Source: RGIG995 sp045635765 (GTDB taxonomy: Bacteria; Bacillota; Clostridia; Oscillospirales; UBA644). Taken from it: a stretch of 32,014 bases of DNA. The notes beneath the pieces are model-generated. The model was not told where the DNA came from. It saw only the letters and a list, made by a program, of their open reading frames with translations, and did no database searches. The stretch lies in assembly GCA_045635765.1 (NCBI GenBank), contig JAZTWH010000058.1:1-32014 (forward strand), written 5' to 3'. Position 1 is the first letter of the stretch. Each line of letters begins with the position of its first letter. Shown piece by piece: positions 21,611-28,825 of this stretch. The position numbers were made by a program, and so were the translations under genes.

Positions 21611-22284
21611 GCCATATTCTTATCTGTGCCATGGACGCGGAGGCCCAAGGGTTCCGTTCCATGCTCACCGACCGGGTGGATCAGACCGTGGGAGATCTCC
21701 TGTTTTCTTCGGGACTTCTCTGGGGACACCCCGTGACGGTGGTCAAATGCGGTGTTGGGAAGGTCAATGCCGCCTTGTGTGCCCAGACGGCCATTTTGCG
21801 TTTTTCTCCCCGTGCCGTGATTAACGTCGGCGTTGCCGGCGGCCTTGGCAAGGGCGTGGTCACGGGACACGTGGTGATTGGGAAGGATACGGTCCAGTAT
21901 GACTTCGACCTGACGGCTCTGGGAGAAGAGGACGGGCTGGTTTTCCCTTGCGATGAAGCCTTGTCTCTCCGATTGATGGCCGCCGCCCGTTCCGTCTTGC
22001 CGGAGGGACGGCTGTCCTTGGGACGGATTGCCACGGGGGACCGGTTTGTGGGGGATTCTTCTACCGCTTCCCGGATTCGGGACCGCTATGGGGCTTTGGC
22101 CTGCGAGATGGAAGGCGGGGCCGTGGCCCAGGTCTGTGCCGCATCGGGGATCCCCTGCGGAGTCCTGCGGGCCATTTCCGACAATGCCAACGAACAGTCC
22201 GACGTGGATTTCCCCACTTTTTTGGATTCTGCCGTGGCAGAAACGGAGAAGATTATCCGTTCTTATTTTGAGGAAATTCTATGA
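21607..22284 (+). CDS. mtnN: 5'-methylthioadenosine/S-adenosylhomocysteine nucleosidase
   Basis: The start at TTG 21607 overlaps the previous stop, with AAGGAGGAG just upstream. It gives MSHILICAMDAE, the normal N-terminus with the proton-donating Glu (E12). 225 residues. Family motifs: INVGVAGGL (72-80), IATGDRF (141-147), CEMEGGAVAQV (166-176, ribose-binding M168 and E169) and ISDNAN (200-205, catalytic D202). It cleaves MTA and SAH to adenine plus a thioribose or ribosyl-homocysteine, in methyl-cycle salvage. The next gene begins on its stop codon (ATGA). An ATG at 21631 is an alternative start but would remove E12. Confidence 0.93.
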   Translation: MSHILICAMDAEAQGFRSMLTDRVDQTVGDLLFSSGLLWGHPVTVVKCGVGKVNAALCAQTAILRFSPRAVINVGVAGGLGKGVVTGHVVIGKDTVQYDFDLTALGEEDGLVFPCDEALSLRLMAAARSVLPEGRLSLGRIATGDRFVGDSSTASRIRDRYGALACEMEGGAVAQVCAASGIPCGVLRAISDNANEQSDVDFPTFLDSAVAETEKIIRSYFEEIL

Positions 22285-23873
22285 CCAAAAATGTGAAACA
22301 GCCCCGCAAGGGATTTTTGCTGGGGGCTATGATCCTGTCCCTTTCCGGGTTTCTTTCCAAGCTGTGCGGGGCGGTATTCAAGATCCCCCTGACCAACCTG
22401 GTGGGGCCGGAAGCCATGGGGTATTTCAGCTCCGCCTATTCTATATATAATTTCCTGCTTGCCTTGGCTACCGCCGGGATCCCCACGGGGATTTCCACTA
22501 TGGTGGCCCGTTCTATTGCAAAAAAGAAATATAAGGACATTTCCTCTGTTCTGAAGATTGCGGCGGCCATTTTCGTTGCCCTGGGGACGACCCTTTCGGT
22601 GTTGGGCATGGTCTTTGCTCGGCCTCTGGCCCGGCTGATGAATTCCGACGAGGCCTATTATTGCGTTTTGGCCATTATGCCGGCGGTGTTCTTCATATCC
22701 GTCGTGGCCGTGTTCCGGGGGTTCTTTCAGGGCCATAACAACATGGTGCCCACGGCTTGGTCCAACGTGATCGAAGCCACCTTCAAGTTAGTCGCCGGGT
22801 ACGGAATTGCCCTGGTTCTTCATTTACAGGGACAGCCCGCCTCCATCGTGGTGGGCGGTGCCATGGCAGGGGTGACCCTGGGCACCGTGATTTCTTCTCT
22901 TTTTATGCTTTTACGCTACGCTCTTCGGGGAAGGGCATACCGTCTGACTTGGGAGCCGGGAGAGTCGGTAGAGCGACCGACCTCCAAAAAGGTGCTGACA
23001 AAGGACTTCCTTTCCATTACGTTCCCCATTATGATCTCTTCGGTAACGTCGACGCTGATGAGTGCGGTGGATTCCTTTTTCGTCGTCAACCGAATGAAAA
23101 TGTATTTTGACATTTCCCAGGCCAACATCCGCTGGGGGTGCTACGGGAGTATGGCGTTGCCCCTCTACAATCTTCCGTCCTTCTTGATTACCTCCATCGG
23201 TACCAGTCTGGTCCCGTCTATTTCCATGGCTTACGCCCGCAACGACAAAGACGGGATTCGCAATACGCTGGATAAAGCATTGAAATATGCCTCCATTTTG
23301 GCCTACGGGTGCGGCTTTGGTCTCAGTGCCGTTTCGGAAGGGGCCGTACGTCTTTTCTACGCTACCCAGTCCCAAGAGGATCTGCTGATCGCTTCCAAGC
23401 TACTTTCCATTATTTCCATTGCCCTGGTTTCCGTGGGGATTACCAACGTTACGGCTTCGATTTTGCAATCGGTGGGGAAGGCCCACCTGTCTGTGGTTTC
23501 CGTGGCCGTGGGATCTTTGATCAAAACCGTCACTACGTTTTTCCTCGTTTCCTTTCCCGAGATCAATATTTACGGAGCACCCCTTTCTACCAACATTGCA
23601 TATCCCATCGTTCTTCTGATGAACCTGCTTTTCATCCGAAAGTACCTTGGTTACGTGCCCAAATTCCGGGACATCTTCCTGAAACCGTTGGTCTGTGCCG
23701 GGGGATGTTACGGTGCTGTAAAACTTGCCATTTGGGCATTGGGAGATTTTTCCGGGTCCCGTTGGGCGATTTTTCCGGAAATTCTCGTGGGGATTGTTGT
23801 GTATATTGCACTAATTTTTGCCGTAAAATTAGTTTCTTTTTGTGAAATACGGAAAATTTTTAAGAAATCATAA
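22281..23873 (+). CDS. SpoVB/YabM-like lipid II-type flippase (MOP superfamily)
   Basis: 530 residues, about 14 membrane helices, ATG overlapping the mtnN stop. The N-terminus GFLLGAMILSLSGFLSKLCG and the following FKIPLTNLVGPEAMGYFSSA are characteristic of the SpoVB/YabM branch of the MOP exporters, relatives of MurJ. SpoVB is needed for spore cortex synthesis in B. subtilis. In that organism yabM lies upstream of yabN-yabO-yabP-yabQ-divIC-yabR, and here the same set follows 180 bases downstream, with hup in the position of yabN. Telling SpoVB from YabM or MurJ-type flippases needs a tree. Confidence 0.87.
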   Translation: MTKNVKQPRKGFLLGAMILSLSGFLSKLCGAVFKIPLTNLVGPEAMGYFSSAYSIYNFLLALATAGIPTGISTMVARSIAKKKYKDISSVLKIAAAIFVALGTTLSVLGMVFARPLARLMNSDEAYYCVLAIMPAVFFISVVAVFRGFFQGHNNMVPTAWSNVIEATFKLVAGYGIALVLHLQGQPASIVVGGAMAGVTLGTVISSLFMLLRYALRGRAYRLTWEPGESVERPTSKKVLTKDFLSITFPIMISSVTSTLMSAVDSFFVVNRMKMYFDISQANIRWGCYGSMALPLYNLPSFLITSIGTSLVPSISMAYARNDKDGIRNTLDKALKYASILAYGCGFGLSAVSEGAVRLFYATQSQEDLLIASKLLSIISIALVSVGITNVTASILQSVGKAHLSVVSVAVGSLIKTVTTFFLVSFPEINIYGAPLSTNIAYPIVLLMNLLFIRKYLGYVPKFRDIFLKPLVCAGGCYGAVKLAIWALGDFSGSRWAIFPEILVGIVVYIALIFAVKLVSFCEIRKIFKKS

Positions 23874-23881
23874 CAAGACTA

Positions 23882-23910
23882 TTGCAAAATGCGGGAAAAT
23901 AGTGTAAAAT
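23882..23910 (+). promoter_or_regulatory. Sigma-A promoter of the hup-yab operon
   Basis: TTGCAA (23882-23887), a 17-nt spacer and TAAAAT (23905-23910). It starts 9 bases after the flippase stop codon and precedes a 140-nt leader. Confidence 0.7.
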
Positions 23911-23919
23911 AGTTATAGT

Positions 23920-23962
23920 CCCGGTTTTTCCTTGCGGTTGTGCGAAAAAAACCGGGTTTTCC
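23920..23962 (+). terminator. Terminator-like hairpin at the start of the hup leader
   Basis: A 10-bp stem CCCGGTTTTT/AAAAACCGGG (23920-23929 with 23947-23956), then TTTTCC. It can terminate the flippase operon. However, the promoter at 23882 lies upstream, so hup transcripts would also start with it and may be attenuated. Confidence 0.65.
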
Positions 23963-24052
23963 ATCCGTCCTCCCTTTGGGAGGTTGGTTTCGTGTAAGTT
24001 CATACCCGAACAGGGGAACTAAATAATATTTTTTCTTAAAGGAGAAAAGAAA

Positions 24053-24328
24053 ATGAATAAGTTTGAACTGATCTCTGCTGTCGCAGAAAAAATGGACGTT
24101 TCCAAGAAGGACGCTGCCGCTTACTTGGAATGTGTTCTGGACACCATCACCGAAACTCTGAAGGCCGGCGAAAAGGTTCAGCTGGTTGGCTTCGGTAACT
24201 TCGACGTTCGCGAAAGAGCCGAAAGAGAAGGCCGCAATCCTCAGAAGCCCGAAGAAACCATTAAGATTCCCGCCACCAAGGTTCCCGTATTCAAGGCCGG
24301 CCGTATTCTGAAGGATGCTGTGAAATAA
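24053..24328 (+). CDS. hup: HU family DNA-binding protein
   Basis: 91 residues, the standard HU length, with SD AAAGGAG before the ATG. MNKFELISAVAEKM starts the helical dimer body. GFGNFDVRERAEREGRNPQK (residues 46-65) is the beta-arm entry with the family 'GFGxFxVxxRxxRxGRNPxT' signature, and VPVFKAGRILKDAV is the classic C-terminus. HU bends and compacts chromosomal DNA. Codons here are strongly C-ending (aag, ggc, gaa mix), as expected for a highly expressed gene. It leads a cluster otherwise known for ribosome rescue, sporulation and division. Confidence 0.97.
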   Translation: MNKFELISAVAEKMDVSKKDAAAYLECVLDTITETLKAGEKVQLVGFGNFDVRERAEREGRNPQKPEETIKIPATKVPVFKAGRILKDAVK

Positions 24329-24331
24329 GAA

Positions 24332-24574
24332 ATGCGTCTCGATAAATATCTGAAGGTGTCTCGCCTGATCAAGCGGCGGACGGTGGCAAGCGACGCTTGC
24401 TCCGCTTCCCGTGTCTGCGTCAACGGCAAGCCCGCGAAGCCTGCCCACGACGTAAAGGTCGGCGACGTCCTTGAGATATCCCTCGGCAATACGCCGTTGA
24501 GGGTGGAAGTGGTCCGAATTACGGAACACTCCCAGAAGGCGGATGCCGATTCCATGTACCGTGTCATAGAATGA
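24332..24574 (+). CDS. rqcP: S4-domain RNA-binding protein RqcP (YabO/HslR-like)
   Basis: 80 residues beginning MRLDKYLKVSRLIKRRTVAS, the S4 RNA-binding signature, then VNGKPAKPAHDVKVGDVLEI. In B. subtilis this protein (RqcP, formerly YabO) works with RqcH to add alanine tails to stalled nascent chains on the 50S subunit. It starts 3 bases after the hup stop without a clear SD, so it probably depends on translational coupling. Its stop codon lies inside the hairpin that covers the yabP ribosome site. Confidence 0.93.
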   Translation: MRLDKYLKVSRLIKRRTVASDACSASRVCVNGKPAKPAHDVKVGDVLEISLGNTPLRVEVVRITEHSQKADADSMYRVIE

Positions 24575-24614
24575 ATCGATTCCTCATATCCATTAGGATA
24601 GAGGAGTGATTCAT
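24571..24614 (+). promoter_or_regulatory. Hairpin covering the yabP ribosome-binding site
   Basis: ATGAATC..TTCCTC-A-TATCC pairs with GGATA-GAGGA..GATTCAT around an ATTA loop. The 3' arm contains the SD GAGGAG and ends one base before the yabP ATG. The 5' arm contains the rqcP stop codon. Ribosomes finishing rqcP would open the stem, so yabP translation should depend on rqcP translation. Confidence 0.65.
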
Positions 24615-24875
24615 ATGACCGATACGCAAAATCTGGTTCTTCAGAACCGGGCTTCTCTCTCGGTTAGCGGAGTGACAGAGGTCTGCGGTTTTGACGAAAA
24701 TTGTATTTCCATGGTAACGTCGTTGGGCGATCTTTTGGTAAAAGGAAAAGCCCTGCGTATCTCCCGTCTTTCTCTCGAAGTTGGAGAGGTTGAGGTTGAG
24801 GGGACGGTGGACAGCCTGGAATACACGAAATTAAGACGAAAAAGGGAAACCTTCCTCGCCCGTGTTTTTAAATAA
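24615..24875 (+). CDS. yabP: Sporulation protein YabP
   Basis: ATG at 24615 has SD GAGGAG 8 bases upstream; 86 residues. LVLQNRASLSVSGVTEVCGF followed by LLVKGKALRISRLSLEVGEV matches the YabP family ('...nR..l.itGV.dV.sFde..i.l.T..G.L.ikG..Lhi..L.le.G.l.v.G'). In B. subtilis yabP and yabQ are made in the mother cell; YabQ is needed for cortex formation. Here it lies between rqcP and yabQ in the canonical order. Confidence 0.93.
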   Translation: MTDTQNLVLQNRASLSVSGVTEVCGFDENCISMVTSLGDLLVKGKALRISRLSLEVGEVEVEGTVDSLEYTKLRRKRETFLARVFK

Positions 24876-24890
24876 GGGGGCGGGTGAGGA

Positions 24891-25340
24891 ATGGTTCTTT
24901 CCAACGCTCAGCAGTTGTCCGTCTTGCTATGGTCGCTGTTGTTTGGCGTGTGCCTGGGGGCGGTCTACGATTTGCTCCGGGCATTTCGCATATTCGTTCA
25001 ATGTTCCGCCGTTGCGGTTCTGTTCCAGGACCTGATCTACTTTCTTGTTTCCGCATTAGCCTCCTTTTTGTTCATCTTCGAGGTAAATGACGGAACGGTT
25101 CGCCTTTTCATCCTCTTCGCCTTCTTTGTGGGCGGAATGGGGGAACGGTGTACCGCCGGACTGATTCTTACCCGGCTTTGCCATCGGATTCAAAGTCACG
25201 TGCACCGGCGTCCCAAAAAGGGCCGTCGCAAATGCAAAAAAAGTAAAAAAGCACAAAAAACACAGAAAACACACGAAACACACGAAACACAAGACGTCAC
25301 AACACACAGTTCAGCGAAAGCAGGGGAAACCATTGCATAA
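24891..25340 (+). CDS. yabQ: Sporulation protein YabQ
   Basis: 149 residues, SD GTGAGG before the ATG. About four hydrophobic helices in the first 90 residues (for example LSVLLWSLLFGVCLGAVYDL and FQDLIYFLVSALASFLFIFE), the conserved YDLLRAFR turn and the DxxYF motif typical of YabQ. The C-terminal 45 residues are highly basic and then Lys/Thr/His-repetitive (KAQKTQKTHETHETQD), unlike the conserved core and encoded by a short A/C-rich repeat. It is an integral membrane protein of the outer forespore membrane needed for cortex synthesis. It overlaps the next gene by 8 bases. Confidence 0.9.
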   Translation: MVLSNAQQLSVLLWSLLFGVCLGAVYDLLRAFRIFVQCSAVAVLFQDLIYFLVSALASFLFIFEVNDGTVRLFILFAFFVGGMGERCTAGLILTRLCHRIQSHVHRRPKKGRRKCKKSKKAQKTQKTHETHETQDVTTHSSAKAGETIA

Positions 25341-25611
25341 AATCATCGTAAAACGGTTGCTCGATATTTTTCTCACCGTTGCATTGATCGCGATTCTGAC
25401 CGGTTTTGTGGTCAGACGGGTTGATATTGCCAAAACCGATGCCGAAATCGGTGCCGTGACCCGACAGATCCGGGATCAGGAATTGAAAAACGGTGAATTG
25501 GAAGATATTCTTTCGGAAGAAAATAAAGAAGACTTTTACCGCAATCAGGCGGAAGATATGGGATACGGTTATTCCAAAGAAAAGGTCTATCAAGATATTA
25601 CCGGCTATTAA
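25333..25611 (+). CDS. divIC: Septum formation initiator, DivIC/FtsB-like
   Basis: The start is TTG 25333, within the end of yabQ, with AGGGGA upstream; no ATG is available. 92 residues: a short basic cytoplasmic tip, one membrane helix (about 9-29), an extracellular coiled coil (AKTDAEIGAVTRQIRDQELK and on) and a C-terminal ARxxGYGYxxE-like ending (NQAEDMGYGYSKEKVY). This is the usual DivIC/FtsB layout. It is part of the divisome subcomplex with FtsL and DivIB/FtsQ. Its position after yabQ agrees with B. subtilis. Confidence 0.88.
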   Translation: MHKIIVKRLLDIFLTVALIAILTGFVVRRVDIAKTDAEIGAVTRQIRDQELKNGELEDILSEENKEDFYRNQAEDMGYGYSKEKVYQDITGY

Positions 25612-25677
25612 ATAACATTTGGAAATTAGGGAAGGGAGTCGAGTGCGGTTTATTTCTAAAGCCGTGCCGTCCGTTTT

Positions 25678-26127
25678 ATGGCAATTGAAATTGGGGTAAT
25701 TACAGAAGGAAAAGTGACCGGAATTGCAAAATTCGGAGCCTTTGTAGCTCTGAGTGAGGGCAAGTCCGGCCTTGTGCATATTTCGGAGATTTCTACGGGC
25801 TTTGTCACCGACATCAACGAGCATCTGAAGGTCGGAGATGAGGTCAAGGTCAAGGTCGTCAGCATCGACGAGAAAGGCCGGATCAATCTGTCCATCCGTC
25901 AGGCTATGCCCCAGCCGGAGGCCCCGGCCCGTTCGGAGCGAGCCCCCCGTCCCCAGCAAAATACATACCGCTCCGATCCCCGGCCGGACTTTGTTCCCCC
26001 GGAGCCCAAGGGCCCTGCATCCTTTGAAGATATGCTTCAGAAATTCAAGCAGGATTCGGATTCCAAGCTCTCCGATCTGAAGGCCAAGGAAGACGGCGGC
26101 CGGGGTCGGAAGCGTTCCCGGAAATAA
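25678..26127 (+). CDS. yabR: S1 RNA-binding domain protein, YabR/GSP13-like
   Basis: 149 residues. A complete S1 domain at residues 3-77: IGVITEGKVTGIAKFGAFVA, GLVHISEIS, VGDEVKVKVVSIDEKGRINL. It is followed by a Pro/Arg-rich linker (PQPEAPARSERAPRPQQ) and a short acidic/basic tail ending GRGRKRSRK. YabR-type proteins bind RNA or ribosomes; the precise role is unsettled. The ATG has no SD at normal distance. A GGGAAGGGAG lies about 40 bases upstream, with a small CGGTTT/AAGCCG hairpin in between, so the SD may be brought close by folding. It is the last gene of the cluster. Confidence 0.9.
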   Translation: MAIEIGVITEGKVTGIAKFGAFVALSEGKSGLVHISEISTGFVTDINEHLKVGDEVKVKVVSIDEKGRINLSIRQAMPQPEAPARSERAPRPQQNTYRSDPRPDFVPPEPKGPASFEDMLQKFKQDSDSKLSDLKAKEDGGRGRKRSRK

Positions 26128-26135
26128 CAAATACT

Positions 26136-26175
26136 TAAAAATCGGTTCCCATGAATGTGGAAACCGATTTTTTTA
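26136..26175. terminator. Bidirectional terminator between yabR and spoIVA
   Basis: AAATCGGTT(CCC)/(GGA)AACCGATTT (26139-26147 with 26162-26170), followed by ttttat on the plus strand and by TTTTTAAG on the minus strand. It separates two converging operons. Confidence 0.88.
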
Positions 26176-26181
26176 TATGAT

Positions 26182-26210
26182 TGAGCGACCTGTAATCCAC
26201 AGGTCGCTCA
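26182..26210. terminator. Perfect 12-bp inverted repeat after spoIVA
   Basis: TGAGCGACCTGT (26182-26193) and ACAGGTCGCTCA (26199-26210) with a 5-nt loop. It lies 18 bases beyond the spoIVA stop and before the A/T-rich bidirectional terminator, and probably reinforces termination or stabilises the spoIVA mRNA end. Confidence 0.6.
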
Positions 26211-26228
26211 TATCTGTGATGGAGATGA

Positions 26229-27707
26229 TCAGAGAATGATGCAGATCAAGCCGCCGCTGCCCTCGTTTGTGATCCGTTCCAGGGTTTCCTGCAATTTGAG
26301 CCTGGAATCGTCGGAAAGATGGTTCAGCTTTGTGTGTAATCCCTCGGTGACCAGTTCGTGGAGGGATTTGCCGAAAATGTTGCTGTCCCAGATTTTTTGG
26401 GGGGATTCTTCAAATTCGGTCAGAAGGTATTTTACTAAGTCCTCCGATTGCTTTTCGCTTCCCACGATGGGGGCCACTTCCGTTTCGATGGTTGCCTTGA
26501 TGATATGGTAGGAGGGGGCGGAGGCCTTCAGTCGCACCCCGTATCGGCCGCCCTGTTTGGTGATTTCAGGCTCTTCCAGAGACAATTCTTCGATGGAAGG
26601 CGTCACGATTCCGTATCCCCGGAGATTTGCTTCCGTAAAGGCCTTTGCCAGTTTATCCACCTGCTGCTTGGTCCGGGACAGTTCGGACAGAACGGCAATC
26701 AGATCCCCTTCATTTTCCACCGTGAGGCCCGTGGTTTCGCTTAAAATCTGATAGAACAGCTCCTGGGGTAGGGTTGCATGGATGGACACTTTCCCGCAGC
26801 CCAATTCCACTCCGTCCAAATCCGCGTCGGTAATGTACTGATTTTCCCTCAAGTGGTCGATCAGGCCGTCGATTTGCCGGATTTTTTTCAGGGTCCGGGC
26901 CGATTCGCACAGATCGTCGATGACTCCCCTTCGGATGGGGTGATCTTCTTCCAGAAAACTGACCCACGGGGGCATGCGGATTCCGATCTCCCGAAGGGGA
27001 AATTCAAAAAGAATATGCTCCAAAATCTTGCGGACCGTTTTTTCCGTCAGATTCATGCAGTCGATCGGCAATACGGGAACGCCGTATTCCTGCTTCATTT
27101 TTTCGCACAGCTCCATGGTTTCCGGGGCCCTTGGAGAAGCGGAATTCAACAGAACAACGAAGGGCTTGTTGATTTCCTGCAGTTCCCGGATGACCCGTGC
27201 TTCTGCTTCCAGGTAACAGCTCCGGTCGATTTCGCCGATGCTTCCGTCGGTAGTAATGACAAGGCCGATAGTGGAGTGCTCCCGAATGACCTTTTGAGTC
27301 CCCACCTCTGCCGCCATATTAAAGGGAACAGGCTCCTCAAACCACGGGGTGCGGACCATCCGGGGCTGGTCGTTTTCGATGTAACCCAACGCATCGGGGA
27401 CGATATAGCCTACGCAGTCGATCATTCGGACCCGGAAAGAGGCGTTTTCCTGAAGACTGACCTCCACGGCTTCGTTTGGAATAAACTTCGGTTCGGTGGT
27501 CATGATGGTCCGGCCTGCGGCAGATTGGGGCAGCTCGTCGGTAGCCCGGTCTTTGCCGTAGGGATCGGAAATGTTGGGAAGAACCAGAGCCTCCATGAAT
27601 TTCTTAATAAAGGTGGATTTCCCCGTCCGCACCGGCCCCACCACGCCGATGTAAATATCTCCGCCCGTCCGGGCCGCAATGTCCTGATAAATGTTTGTAT
27701 TGGCCAT
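26229..27707 (-). CDS. spoIVA: Stage IV sporulation protein A (spore coat morphogenetic ATPase)
   Basis: ATG at 27707 has GGAGG 8 bases upstream and gives 492 residues, the length of B. subtilis SpoIVA. The N-terminus NIYQDIAARTGGDIYIGVVG leads into the Walker A GPVRTGKST (K30). DELPQSAAGRTIMTTEPKF, ITTDGSIG and EHSTIG follow as in SpoIVA, and the C-terminus ERITNEGSGGLICIIL matches the conserved membrane-anchoring tail. SpoIVA polymerises by ATP hydrolysis on the forespore surface to build the coat base. A sigma-E-type promoter precedes it, as expected for a mother-cell gene. Confidence 0.98.
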   Translation of the reverse strand: MANTNIYQDIAARTGGDIYIGVVGPVRTGKSTFIKKFMEALVLPNISDPYGKDRATDELPQSAAGRTIMTTEPKFIPNEAVEVSLQENASFRVRMIDCVGYIVPDALGYIENDQPRMVRTPWFEEPVPFNMAAEVGTQKVIREHSTIGLVITTDGSIGEIDRSCYLEAEARVIRELQEINKPFVVLLNSASPRAPETMELCEKMKQEYGVPVLPIDCMNLTEKTVRKILEHILFEFPLREIGIRMPPWVSFLEEDHPIRRGVIDDLCESARTLKKIRQIDGLIDHLRENQYITDADLDGVELGCGKVSIHATLPQELFYQILSETTGLTVENEGDLIAVLSELSRTKQQVDKLAKAFTEANLRGYGIVTPSIEELSLEEPEITKQGGRYGVRLKASAPSYHIIKATIETEVAPIVGSEKQSEDLVKYLLTEFEESPQKIWDSNIFGKSLHELVTEGLHTKLNHLSDDSRLKLQETLERITNEGSGGLICIIL

Positions 27708-27741
27708 AGGTCTTCCTCCATCTGTCATTTCGTTTTGTACC

Positions 27742-27771
27742 ATCTTATGCCTGTACGGACAGATTTATGAC
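27742..27771 (-). promoter_or_regulatory. Sigma-E (mother-cell) promoter of spoIVA
   Basis: On the minus strand, GTCATAAA (27764-27771), a 14-nt spacer and CATAAGAT (27742-27749), close to the sigma-E consensus (ATA-rich -35, CATAcaaT -10). It is about 35 bases before the ATG. No sigma-A boxes of similar quality are present. Confidence 0.7.
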
Positions 27772-27829
27772 AAACCCTTCTCTTTCCTTCAGAGGAGAAA
27801 ACGGCACCTTTTACGCCTTATTGTAAAAT

Positions 27830-27909
27830 AAACCGATACGGTATGAACTCTTGGGCAAAATGCGAAAAAATACGCTTTTCCCGTCTTGTATCCTATACCG
27901 TATCGGTTT
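27830..27909. repeat. 80-bp element bounded by 15-bp perfect inverted repeats
   Basis: AAACCGATACGGTAT (27830-27844) and ATACCGTATCGGTTT (27895-27909) enclose 50 bases that themselves form a weaker hairpin (GGGcAAAAtGCG...CGCTTTTCCC). It could be a long terminator between the glycosidase remnant and spoIVA, or a small palindromic repeat element. Confidence 0.65.
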
Positions 27910-27966
27910 TGTATTTTATAAAATAATTGATTTTAAAAATTATTTCTATGCATTGCTTTCTATGAA

Positions 27967-28351
27967 TTACTTTTTTCCGTCGAGGGCCTTCTTTATGGCC
28001 ACCGGGGCGTAGGCGGCGAAGCAGTGATCCCGGCTTCCTTTCCCTTCCCGGGATTCCCACAGGATTTCCGACTCCTGTTCCATGCTCCCGAAAAAGTCCC
28101 GGACGTCCTGCAGGACCGAATCGTACAAGAAGTTCGTGGGGTAATTGACGTCCGGGTCCATCGATTGGCCGCACTCCACTCCAATTCACACAATTCTGGG
28201 AGGGGAGTCGTTCCAAAAATCCGTCCTCGTTTTCGCATATCCGATAGGAATCCAGCAGCTTTTCCATGGAGGGACGGAACAATTCCCGGTCCTCGGTGGG
28301 GTTCCGCTAAAAGGTCATGGTCGTAGACAGGCCTTTTGGATCGACGGGACA
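27967..28351 (-). pseudogene. Remnant of a glycoside hydrolase, resembles an (alpha/alpha)6-barrel GH78-type C-terminal part
   Basis: Three adjoining frames read as one protein segment: PVYDHDLLAE, then RNPTEDRELFRPSMEKLLDS and RICENEDGFLERLP ending QNCVNW, then ECGQSMDPDVNYPTNFLYDS with LQDVRDFFG, ending DHCFAAYAPVAIKKALDGKK. The order 'FRP.M..LLD.Y....E.EDG.L...P......W.......NYPTN.LY...L......G' matches the barrel region of alpha-L-rhamnosidase-like enzymes. Two frameshifts are needed (one after DLLAE, and one extra G after VNWS), and nothing of the N-terminal part remains. No SD or promoter was found. Confidence 0.6.
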
Positions 28352-28433
28352 TGCTTTCAAAAACATACGGAGTTTCCCCGTTCCTTCCAAAGGGGGTGTA
28401 AAAAGCATTTATAGGGATAATCGGTAAAACTTT

Positions 28434-28730
28434 TTATTTTTTCCCTTGGCGGTCCAATCGGCGGTTGCGGAAGTACAAAATCAAATCCACGGATACCATC
28501 AAGAAATTCAGAACGTAAAAGAACAGTACGTACCACTTTTCTCCAAAGTGCATCATATAGGACTTATTCATAAACTTGGAAAGAATCCCGGCCACGTAGC
28601 CCAACAGGATCAAGACTAAGAAGGCAAGGCTTTTTCCCTTTGCCGTCCGGGCCTTGTAGGATTTTATTACGTTCATGGGCCAGGATGCTCCGAAACATAC
28701 GATCATGGTAATTTCAAGAAACTCACTCAT
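28434..28730 (-). CDS. Small membrane protein resembling PQ-loop/SemiSWEET proteins
   Basis: 98 residues, SD GAGGAA 10 bases before the ATG. Three hydrophobic helices: about 3-22, 33-53 and 66-87. Between the first two is GASWPMNVIKSYKARTAKGK, the same layout as the PQ-loop turn of SemiSWEET/MtN3 transporters (P-Q/x...i......k...G.S), but with the Gln replaced by Met. SemiSWEETs are about 90-100 residues and dimerise to move sugars; that role here is only suggestive. It has its own promoter and stands between two operons. Confidence 0.7.
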   Translation of the reverse strand: MSEFLEITMIVCFGASWPMNVIKSYKARTAKGKSLAFLVLILLGYVAGILSKFMNKSYMMHFGEKWYVLFFYVLNFLMVSVDLILYFRNRRLDRQGKK

Positions 28731-28757
28731 AAAATCATTCCTCTTTCAAGATGACTT

Positions 28758-28786
28758 ATTATAACAAATTCTGCCCCAAATGTAAA
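28758..28786 (-). promoter_or_regulatory. Sigma-A promoter of the PQ-loop-like gene
   Basis: TTTACA (28781-28786), a 17-nt spacer and TATAAT (28758-28763) on the minus strand, 28 bases before the ATG. Confidence 0.88.
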
Positions 28787-28825
28787 GGGGCAGAAGGGAA
28801 AGAGCGGAAATTTGTCAAATTTATT

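Noticed and set aside
25246..25300. A/C-rich short repeats at the end of yabQ as a CRISPR or microsatellite element
   Set aside because: They are imperfect cacgaaaca units within the yabQ reading frame, with no spacers; ordinary low-complexity coding DNA.
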